From positions 62,001 through 126,000 of the forward strand of contig CADASP010000001.1 in the NCBI GenBank assembly GCA_902790625.1: a stretch of DNA of 64,000 bases, read 5' to 3'. Each line of letters begins with the position of its first letter. Position 1 is the stretch's first letter. This document shows positions 25,305-31,880 of this stretch, in pieces. The notes below the pieces were generated by a model. That model saw only the letters and a program-made list of their open reading frames with translations. It was not told the origin of the DNA and ran no database searches. Position numbers and translations under genes: made by a program. This DNA is from an uncultured Prevotellaceae bacterium (GTDB lineage: Bacteria; Bacteroidota; Bacteroidia; Bacteroidales; Bacteroidaceae).

Positions 25305-27491
25305 ATGAGACACCCGTTGAAACCATATAGCCACAGATGGATGGCATGCGCATGGCTGTTCATTCTTCATTGTTCGTTGTTCATCAGTCCCGTAGGGGCG
25401 CAGGTGGGCACGTGGCGCGCCTATATGGCCTATCAAGAGCCGCAGCAGATAGTGAAGGGAGGCCACCAGTTGTTTGTGCGTGCCAGCGACAACCTCTACA
25501 GCTACAACCTCAACGACCAGAGCATCACCACCTACGACAAGGTGAGCAACCTGAGCGACAACGGCATCAACCTCATCGCCTGGAACAACGCCGCCAACCG
25601 CCTCATCATCGTCTACACCAACTCCAACATCGACTTGATGGATGCCCAAGGCAACATCACCAACATCAGCGCCATCTACTCCAAGTCGATGACGCAAGAC
25701 AAGACCATTCACGGCATCTACGTCCACGATGTCTATGCCTATCTGAACACTGGCTTCGGCGTGGTGAAGATCAACATGCAGCGAGGCGAGGTGAGCGAGT
25801 CGTACATCCTCAACCGCAACGCCATCAGCATGGGCATCGCCGACGGCTACATCTACATCAAGACGCGCGACACCTTCAACCGCGTTGACTACGACATCGA
25901 CAACAGCACGCTCAGTCCGGGCACCGTGGTGAGCGATGTGGTGGTGGAATATGCTGGTTCGGGCAACAACAAGAGACCGCTGAAGAAGACCGTCGTCATC
26001 GAGGGCAACCACCGCGCGCTGATGACCCACAACCTCATCGACCCCCACAGCTGGGAATACACCGAGAGCGTGCCCGCTGGCATCTACAACGCCGACAACA
26101 CCGACTGGGACACCTACCACGAGCTGGTGGCAACACTCAAACCCGACGGCCCAGCCTACAACTACTTCAACTTCATGCAGTTCAACAACGGTCGCCTCTA
26201 CACCACCGGTGGCGGCTGGCGCGATGGCACCCAGTTCTTCCGTCCCGGCTGTGCACAGATACTCGACCGCGACGACAACTGGGAGTGCATCACCAACCTG
26301 CAGCCCATGGAGGGCGCTCGCTTCATCGACGCCACCAGCATGGCCATCGACCCCAACGACAACTCCATCATCTACGTGAGCACCTGCGGAACGGGACTCT
26401 ACAAACTGCAAAACGGCGAGCTGGTGAAGAACTACACCCCGTCGAACAGTCCGCTCAACTCCAGCTCGGGCGACAGTCCCGACTATGTGCGCGTCGAGGG
26501 CCTCTGCTTCGACAATGACGGACTGCTCTGGATGTCGTGCAGCTCGCACAATTCGAAGGGAAACATGGTGCTCAGCCTCAACACGAAGACCGAAGAATGG
26601 AACACCTACGACGATGAGCTGCTCTACAACAACGGCAACCGCCTGCGCATCTTGCGCAGCACCACCATCGACCTCGATGGAAACATCTGGATGGCCAACG
26701 ACCACCACGACATGGCCTGCCTCATCAAAATCAATCCCACTACAGGAAGAATACAACGCTTTGCCGACTTTGTGAATCAGGACGGCGTCACCTACACCGT
26801 CTTCAGCGTCCACGGGATGGTGTTCGACCGCGACCAAAACCTCTGGGTGGGCACCGACAAAGGCCTCTTCATGTTCGACCACGAGCAGCAGCAGAACCCC
26901 GAGCTGGGCATGACACAAATCAAAGTGCCACGCAACGATGGCTCCAACTATGCCGACTATCTGATGACGGGCGTCGACATCTCGGCCATCACCATCGACG
27001 GTGCCGACCGCAAGTGGTTGGGCACCGACGGCGGCGGTGTCTACCTCATCAGCGCCGACAACATGGAGCAGCTGCACCACTTCACCACCAGCAACAGCAA
27101 GCTCATCTCGAACCACATCGAGTCCATCGCCATCGACGACGCCACAGGCATCGTCTACTTCGGCACCAACCAAGGCCTCTGCTCCTATCAGGCCGATGCC
27201 ACCGCCGCTTCCATCGACATGACCAAGGACAACGTCTATGCCTATCCCAACCCCGTGCTCTCCACATACAACGGACTCATCAGCGTGGTGGGCCTCTCCT
27301 TCGATGCCGACGTGAAAATCCTCTCTGCCAGCGGCAAGCTCGTCGCCGAGGGGCGCAGCAACGGTGGCACCTTCACATGGGATGGTCGCGACCGTCAGGG
27401 CCATCGCGTGGCCAGTGGCATCTACATGGTGGCCACTGCCAAGAGCGACGGCAGCAAGGGCGTAGTGGCCAAGATTGCTTTCGTCAATTAG
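25305..27491 (+). CDS. porZ: PorZ-like T9SS-associated secreted beta-propeller protein
   Basis: A 728-residue secreted protein with an N-terminal signal peptide (RWMACAWLFILHCSLFISPVGAQ, cleavage after about residue 33) followed by VGTWRAYMAY. Many two-component-regulator-propeller type repeats follow (for example LWVGTDKGLFMFD and KWLGTDGGGVYLIS). The protein ends in an Ig-like C-terminal sorting-type domain (VYAYPNPV ... TWDGRDRQGHRVASGIYMV). This arrangement matches PorZ, the surface protein of the P. gingivalis T9SS attachment complex that presents anionic LPS to the sortase. The assignment is by architecture; another T9SS propeller cargo is possible. The signal-peptide core is encoded by a 7-bp tandem repeat (25358-25385). 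Confidence 0.7.
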   Translation: MRHPLKPYSHRWMACAWLFILHCSLFISPVGAQVGTWRAYMAYQEPQQIVKGGHQLFVRASDNLYSYNLNDQSITTYDKVSNLSDNGINLIAWNNAANRLIIVYTNSNIDLMDAQGNITNISAIYSKSMTQDKTIHGIYVHDVYAYLNTGFGVVKINMQRGEVSESYILNRNAISMGIADGYIYIKTRDTFNRVDYDIDNSTLSPGTVVSDVVVEYAGSGNNKRPLKKTVVIEGNHRALMTHNLIDPHSWEYTESVPAGIYNADNTDWDTYHELVATLKPDGPAYNYFNFMQFNNGRLYTTGGGWRDGTQFFRPGCAQILDRDDNWECITNLQPMEGARFIDATSMAIDPNDNSIIYVSTCGTGLYKLQNGELVKNYTPSNSPLNSSSGDSPDYVRVEGLCFDNDGLLWMSCSSHNSKGNMVLSLNTKTEEWNTYDDELLYNNGNRLRILRSTTIDLDGNIWMANDHHDMACLIKINPTTGRIQRFADFVNQDGVTYTVFSVHGMVFDRDQNLWVGTDKGLFMFDHEQQQNPELGMTQIKVPRNDGSNYADYLMTGVDISAITIDGADRKWLGTDGGGVYLISADNMEQLHHFTTSNSKLISNHIESIAIDDATGIVYFGTNQGLCSYQADATAASIDMTKDNVYAYPNPVLSTYNGLISVVGLSFDADVKILSASGKLVAEGRSNGGTFTWDGRDRQGHRVASGIYMVATAKSDGSKGVVAKIAFVN
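25358..25385 (+). repeat. Four 7-bp tandem repeats (GTTCATT type) inside the PorZ-like signal peptide
   Basis: Units at 25358, 25365, 25372 and 25379 (GTTCATT, CTTCATT, GTTCGTT, GTTCATC) encode FILHCSLFI in the hydrophobic core. Gain or loss of one unit would shift the frame near the start of the gene. Confidence 0.8.
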
Positions 27492-27498
27492 CAACCGC

Positions 27499-28926
27499 AT
27501 GAAGAAAACGCTGCTCTTACTTCTCTTCAACGTCATCACATGGGTGTCCATATATGCAGCGCATGTCGACACCACAGCCATCGTGCGGCTCAACTTCCCC
27601 ACCCTCCACATCTACACCATCGACCAGGAGGAGCCCACCTGCGACTATGTCTTTCCACCGCCAGGAGCCTTCGGCATCGGCACCACCAACAAGAACAAGG
27701 TGCATGGCCGCGCCGTGCTGACCAAGCAGAAAGAGGTGCTCTTCGACTCGGGCGACTATGAAAAAGACGTCAGCGGCATCACCATCAAGATTCGTGGCAA
27801 CACCAGCGCCTACTACTACAGCAAGAAAGGCTACAAGATAAAACTGCAGAAGAAGGCCGACATGCTCTGCCGGGGCAACGACCGCTTCAACGACAAGGAC
27901 TGGGCACTCATCAACGATGGCGACCTGGCCCTCAACACCATGATAGGCCTGAAGGTGAGCCAGCTCATGGGCTTGGGATGGACACCCGAATACCTCTACG
28001 TCAACCTCATCATGAACGGCGAATACCGGGGCATCTACATGCTCATAGAAAGCGTGGAGCGCAATGCCGACTGCCGACTCGACGTTGACAAGCAAACGGG
28101 CTACGTCTTCGAGCGCGATGCCTACTGGTGGAACGAAGACAAGTATTTCACCACGCCCATGAACAAGGAGTTCACCTTCAAATATCCCGACAGCGACGAC
28201 CTGACCGACGAGCAGATGGAATACCTCAAGAACTACATGGAAACCTTCGAGCAGTCGATCGCCGACGGCACCTACCACCACTACATCGACCTCGAATCGT
28301 TTGCACGCTGGCTGCTGGCCCACGACATCCTGGGCACCCACGACAGTGGCGGTTCAAACATCTTCCTCACCAAATACGACAACACCGACACCACCCGCGT
28401 GCACATGGCCACGCTGTGGGACTTCAACTCCATCATGCGAACCACCGACAACTGGGCACGCGTACACTACAATTACTTCTACTACGAGCAGCTCTTCAAC
28501 GACCCTTACACACGCTTCACACAGGTATATAAGGACCTATGGCAGAAGAATGCCACCAGCGTCTTCGAGCAGCTCATCCAGTATCTGAGCGATTATGCCG
28601 AGTCGAAGACGGCCATGTATATCGACATCAGCCGCAACTTCGACCACTACCGCTGGAACTACACCGACAACACCACCGTAAAGGACAACATCGACAGAGC
28701 CATCACCTGGTTCAACGACCGCTATGAGTGGCTCAATGCCCACATCGACACGCTTTGGGTCTATCCCACCAACATTGACCACACACCGCTCACCACTCAC
28801 CACTCACCTATCTACGACCTCAATGGCCGAAAGATGCCCAGCAATCGACCTCTGCGACCAGGCATCTATATCAAGAATGGGCGGAAAAGCCCCTCCCCCC
28901 GCCCCCCCATGGGGGGGAGTAGTTAG
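27499..28926 (+). CDS. CotH-like kinase family secreted protein
   Basis: A 475-residue protein with a signal peptide (MKKTLLLLLFNVITWVSIYA). Features of the CotH family (PF08757, atypical protein kinases of spore coats and many secreted bacterial proteins) include GITIKIRGNTSAYYYSKKGYKIKL, NGEYRGIYMLIESVE and the later HMATLWDFNSIM segment. The C-terminus has a Prevotella-style tail (IYDLNGRKM...GIYIKNGRK). It starts 7 bases after the porZ-like stop and is likely co-transcribed. The last ~14 residues (SPSPRPPMGGSS) and the stop come from a C/G-rich hairpin repeat at 28887-28919, so the native C-terminus was probably altered by the element. Confidence 0.82.
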   Translation: MKKTLLLLLFNVITWVSIYAAHVDTTAIVRLNFPTLHIYTIDQEEPTCDYVFPPPGAFGIGTTNKNKVHGRAVLTKQKEVLFDSGDYEKDVSGITIKIRGNTSAYYYSKKGYKIKLQKKADMLCRGNDRFNDKDWALINDGDLALNTMIGLKVSQLMGLGWTPEYLYVNLIMNGEYRGIYMLIESVERNADCRLDVDKQTGYVFERDAYWWNEDKYFTTPMNKEFTFKYPDSDDLTDEQMEYLKNYMETFEQSIADGTYHHYIDLESFARWLLAHDILGTHDSGGSNIFLTKYDNTDTTRVHMATLWDFNSIMRTTDNWARVHYNYFYYEQLFNDPYTRFTQVYKDLWQKNATSVFEQLIQYLSDYAESKTAMYIDISRNFDHYRWNYTDNTTVKDNIDRAITWFNDRYEWLNAHIDTLWVYPTNIDHTPLTTHHSPIYDLNGRKMPSNRPLRPGIYIKNGRKSPSPRPPMGGSS

Positions 28927-29021
28927 TTTTGCGGGGGCGTTGGGTCTATTTGCTCCCCCCCATGGGGGGGCGGGGGGAGGGGCTTACCCCCCCCCATAGG
29001 GGGGGGCAGGGGGAGGGGCTT
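28887..29021. repeat. Three C/G-rich hairpin repeats between convergent cotH-like gene and nadA
   Basis: Copy 1 (28887-28919) reads AAGCCCCTCCCCCC...GGGGGGGAG. Copy 2 (28952-28985) is in inverted orientation, and copy 3 (28986-29021) is a variant in the same orientation as copy 2. The cores are runs of C and G joined by CAT(A/G)G. Copy 1 lies inside the end of the CotH-like gene, and copy 3 ends 7 bases from the nadA stop. It may act as a bidirectional terminator. It is similar to elements at 37296-37470. Confidence 0.8.
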
Positions 29022-29027
29022 CTTCCC

Positions 29028-30005
29028 TTAACTCATCCGCAGCATCCGCTCGATAGGCTTCACGGCTTCCTTCGCTATCGCTGCATCCACCTCCACGCTG
29101 GGCCATTCATACTTCAGGCAGTTGTAGATCTTCAGCAGCGTGTTCATCTTCATATATTGGCACTCGTTGCAATGGCAGCCGATGGCTCCCTCGCTCACTT
29201 CGGGTGGCACGGGGTAGAGTAGGGTGGTGGGGCACTGGCGCCCCATCTCGTGCATGATTCCGGCCTCTGTGGCCACGATATACTCGCCGTCGGGGTGTTC
29301 CACCACATACTTCAGCAAAACGGCCGTGGAACCCACCACATCGGCTATGCGCAGCACCGGCGACTTGCACTCAGGATGTGCCAGCACCAGCGCCTGCGGA
29401 TGCTCCTGCTTCAGCGCCACGATGGCCTCCACCGAGAAACGCTCATGCACATGGCAGCCACCCTGCCACAGCAGCATCTGTCGACCCGTAGCAGCGTTGA
29501 TGTAGCTGCCCAAGTTGTAGTCGGGTCCAAAGATGATGCGCTCATCCTCGGGCAACTGGTCTATAATCTTCTTCGCATTGCCGCTCGTCACCACCACATC
29601 GGTCAGCGCCTTCACAGCCGCCGACGTGTTCACATAGCTCACCACGGTGTAGCCGGGATGCTCATCGATGAACGCCTTCAGGTCGTCGGCCTTGCAACTG
29701 TCGGCCAGCGAGCAGCCAGCGTTCAGGTCGGGGCACAGCACCTTCTTCTGTGGCGACAGCAGCTTGCACGTCTCGGCCATGAAGTGCACACCCGCCATCA
29801 CGATGATGTCGGCGTCGGTCTTCGCAGCCTGTCGGGCCAGCGCAAGCGAGTCGCCCACAAAGTCGGCCACCTCCTGAATGTCGCCCGTGGTGTAGTAGTG
29901 GGCCAGCAGCACCGCGTTCTTCTCCTTGCACAGGCGACGAATCTCCTGCTTCAAATCTATCGGCTCATCAATGTAGCCTTGTTCCAACCATTCTTTTTTC
30001 AACAT
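29028..30005 (-). CDS. nadA: Quinolinate synthase A
   Basis: A 325-residue [4Fe-4S] enzyme that condenses iminoaspartate with dihydroxyacetone phosphate to quinolinate in de novo NAD synthesis. Family segments include AVLLAHYYTTGDIQEVADFVGDSLALA, MAGVHFMAETCKLLSP, CPDLNAGCSLADSC and GCHCNECQYMKMNTL. Cysteines in TCKLL, the central GGCHVHE and CHCNEC are candidates for the cluster ligands. The start is ATG 30003-30005 (MLKKEWLEQGYI); the frame is open further upstream, but that part is AT-rich and resembles origin DNA rather than protein. It lies immediately beside the proposed oriC and is transcribed away from it. Confidence 0.95.
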   Translation of the reverse strand: MLKKEWLEQGYIDEPIDLKQEIRRLCKEKNAVLLAHYYTTGDIQEVADFVGDSLALARQAAKTDADIIVMAGVHFMAETCKLLSPQKKVLCPDLNAGCSLADSCKADDLKAFIDEHPGYTVVSYVNTSAAVKALTDVVVTSGNAKKIIDQLPEDERIIFGPDYNLGSYINAATGRQMLLWQGGCHVHERFSVEAIVALKQEHPQALVLAHPECKSPVLRIADVVGSTAVLLKYVVEHPDGEYIVATEAGIMHEMGRQCPTTLLYPVPPEVSEGAIGCHCNECQYMKMNTLLKIYNCLKYEWPSVEVDAAIAKEAVKPIERMLRMS

Positions 30006-30135
30006 AGCATTATTATATCTTTTATCTTTTTTATTTTTAAGAAATATCTTTTTGTTGATGATGATATGTCGTGGATATGTTGATAAATTCTTGTCGTTTT
30101 TCTTGCCCATTCCGTTTTCCACCTCGTCATTTTGC

Positions 30136-30362
30136 TTATCCACAGCCAGTGTGAATTGTTTCTGATTGAAGCAGAGCGGGGTAGCCTATTTATCCACATT
30201 CTCTATTTTGGTGCAAATTTACGAAGTTTATATTTTTTTTCAGCATAAAACGGTGGAAAACTTTATTTTTTCTTGCTGATAACTGGTCAATTATCCATCC
30301 TGATGATAACCTCATATAGTTATCCACACAGTTTTCCACAGTTATCCACATCGTTTTCCACA
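30136..30362 (+). promoter_or_regulatory. DnaA-box cluster
   Basis: Boxes at 30136, 30190, 30320 and 30342 are exact TTATCCACA; those at 30332 and 30354 differ by one base. A weaker TTATCCATC lies at 30291. This helically phased same-strand array is typical of a DnaA filament assembly site. Confidence 0.8.
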
Positions 30363-30472
30363 CCGCTTCGCACAGGCATCGCACTTCGTAGGGGCGGACC
30401 TTGTGTCCGCCCGCAATCGGCTTGACCCACGCGAACGGATTTTTTGGGTTCGTCCCTACGGTTCGAATACAG

Positions 30473-30677
30473 TTTTTGAAAGACGCGGAGCGTAATCTGT
30501 ACCAGTGGTCATGAACTATGCCTGTATTATACATTTCCAGTGTTATCTACCGCAGAGCGGTCTTTTAAAAAACCAAATAAAACCAAATAAAACCAACAAA
30601 TACATGTTTTATTTGGTTTTAGAAGATTTGATTATCAATCAAATCGTGTTTTTTGAAAGACGCGAAGCGTAATCTAT
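30473..30677 (+). repeat. Pair of 28-bp direct repeats flanking a hairpin of AACCAAATAA units
   Basis: Copies at 30473-30500 and 30650-30677 read TTTTTGAAAGACGCgGAGCG... with two differences. Between them, AACCAAATAA is repeated at 30571-30600 and its inverse lies at 30606-30620, giving a 15-bp stem. A further palindrome built on GATTTGATTATCAATCAAATC lies at about 30625-30645. Confidence 0.7.
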
Positions 30678-30779
30678 GTGGTGGATTCAGGAGAAGCGGC
30701 GCACGCCAAATGGGGAGCGGGAGACACCGCAGAGGGAAAAAGGGGGCGCTTTTTAGGTTGGCAGCGGGCGGGGACATGA

Positions 30780-30820
30780 TTGGCAGCGGCCGCTGCCAAT
30801 GATGGCAGCGGCCGCTGCCA
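30780..30820. repeat. Two tandem NotI-containing palindromes beside oriC
   Basis: A perfect 20-bp palindrome at 30780-30799 (centre GCAGCGGCCGCTGC) and a perfect 18-bp copy at 30803-30820, 3 bases apart. A half-site GGTTGGCAGCGG lies at 30757-30766. No gene is present. A protein-binding site or a hairpin-forming element is possible. Confidence 0.75.
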
Positions 30821-30962
30821 ACCGAAATTTATAGATGAATATAGAGAAATGGTTGGCCCTTCGGTAGCAAGAGCGACCTTTCAGCGTATCAATCACCCGA
30901 TTTCGGATAATCACTTTTTATAAATAAATATGATTTCTGACATTCTTTTTCGTTTTTTTTAC

Positions 30963-30970
30963 TACTTTTG
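30963..30970 (+). promoter_or_regulatory. Bacteroidota -7 box upstream of the truncated secreted-protein gene
   Basis: TACTTTTG (TAnnTTTG) after a T-rich tract. About 150 bases of leader separate it from the ATG at 31114. Confidence 0.45.
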
Positions 30971-31113
30971 CACCCAAGTAGCGACATCGCATTGTGGCGC
31001 CACTACACAAAGGCCAAAACAACTGTGTTTTTTATAGCAGACAAAGCAAAAAACTACAATTAATGACAGGGAAGAATCATCATAAAATTAATCAATAAAA
31101 ACCATCATCACTA

Positions 31114-31630
31114 TGCAAACGACCACAGTGCTCACCTGCGAAAAAACCACTACATTGACTGAGAAGATGCCAATAATGGCATTAGCGCGGGCGTACCTTA
31201 TATTATTATGTGGCCCGAAGGCGATAACATCGTTAACCCAGTATTCAGCGGAGTGACCATTGCCAACGATGCTTTAACGGAAGTAAGCTTCGAAGGCGGC
31301 AAGTTCGTGGGCACCTACGGCTACACACAATTCGACACCGACAACAAGAGCATCCTGCTCTTAGGTGCCGAGAACACGCTATACTGGCCGAAGAGAGGTG
31401 CCAGCATTGGTGCCTTCCGCGCCTACTTCGACCTGGGCAGCAACGGCGACGCCGTCCGCGAGTTCCGCCTGAACTTTGGCGGCGAGGGCTCTACACAGGG
31501 AATCGTCAGCCTCACCACCAACCCCACTCCGAAGGGGATTGTGTACACCCTCGACGGACGCAAGCTCGACAAGATGCCTACACGCAAGGGACTGTACATC
31601 GAGAACGGCCACAAGCTCGTGATTAAGTGA
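31114..31630 (+). pseudogene. Remnant of a secreted repeat-type surface protein gene
   Basis: A promoter and leader are followed by an ATG at 31114 that opens a short frame stopping after about 45 codons. A second frame, open from 31163 with its first ATG at 31208, encodes GISAGVPYIIMWPEGDNIVNPVFSGVTI and ends in a typical Prevotella secreted-protein tail, GIVYTLDGRKLDKM...GLYIENGHKLVIK. The pieces look like the extreme 5' end and the last ~150 codons of a longer secreted gene joined by an internal deletion with frame loss. A functional 140-residue product from 31208 cannot be excluded, but it would lack a signal peptide. Confidence 0.6.
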
Positions 31631-31715
31631 GAGAAATGAGAGCTCGCTCTCATTTCCGAACGTGAACGATCTCGAACTCCGTTCAAGGTCGTGATTAAGT
31701 GAGAGAAATGAGAGC
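31617..31715 (+). repeat. 27-bp direct repeat with hairpin after the gene remnant
   Basis: TCGTGATTAAGTGAGAGAAA... occurs at 31617-31643 and again at 31689-31715, so the end of the remnant and its stop are duplicated 72 bases downstream. A 10-bp-stem hairpin (GAAATGAGAG/CTCTCATTTC) lies at 31633-31656. Confidence 0.75.
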
Positions 31716-31722
31716 GAGTTTG

Positions 31723-31762
31723 TCCGCAGACTTCGGATTTATGTCCGAAGTCTGCGGATTTT
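31723..31762 (+). terminator. Rho-independent-type terminator
   Basis: A perfect 15-bp stem (31723-31737 against 31744-31758, TCCGCAGACTTCGGA and complement) with a 6-base loop, followed by TTTT. It ends transcription from the remnant locus before the GH127 promoter. Confidence 0.75.
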
Positions 31763-31828
31763 CTTCTGACATTTGTTTCCATCTAATAGATATTTTGCTT
31801 TTTCTTTTGCCGTTCTGTTGTTTTTTCT

Positions 31829-31836
31829 TACCTTTG
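31829..31836 (+). promoter_or_regulatory. Bacteroidota -7 box for the GH127-GH9 operon
   Basis: TACCTTTG (TAnnTTTG) 44 bases before the ATG at 31881. Confidence 0.5.
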
Positions 31837-31880
31837 CATGGTGATAAATCAATGAAGCTAACTAAAACTATAAGCCAAGG

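Larger units (their letters stand above)
30006..31113. other. Candidate chromosomal replication origin region (oriC)
   Basis: No gene was seen in these 1.1 kb. Four perfect DnaA boxes TTATCCACA lie at 30136-30144, 30190-30198, 30320-30328 and 30342-30350. Two 8/9 boxes (TTTTCCACA) lie at 30332-30340 and 30354-30362. All are on the plus strand; the last four are spaced 10-12 bases apart, about one helical turn. AT-rich stretches at 30006-30060 and 30220-30290 could be the unwinding element. Further right are repeated 28-mers, a hairpin of AACCAAATAA units and two tandem palindromes. Sampled plus-strand lines change from C-rich on the left to mostly G-rich on the right. The parS sites lie about 26 kb away. 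The dnaA gene is not in the window. Confidence 0.75.

Noticed and set aside
30380..30470. A small RNA or riboswitch in the GTAGGGGCGGACC...GTCCGCCC segment to the right of the DnaA boxes.
   Set aside because: It is just an inverted repeat (GGGCGGACC/GTCCGCCC and GTAGGG/CCCTAC) with no promoter or recognised aptamer; it fits better as another dispersed repeat.
31208..31630. A 140-residue intact gene starting at ATG 31208.
   Set aside because: It begins in mid-domain compared with Prevotella secreted proteins, lacks a signal peptide, and the promoter and leader belong to another frame; called a remnant instead.
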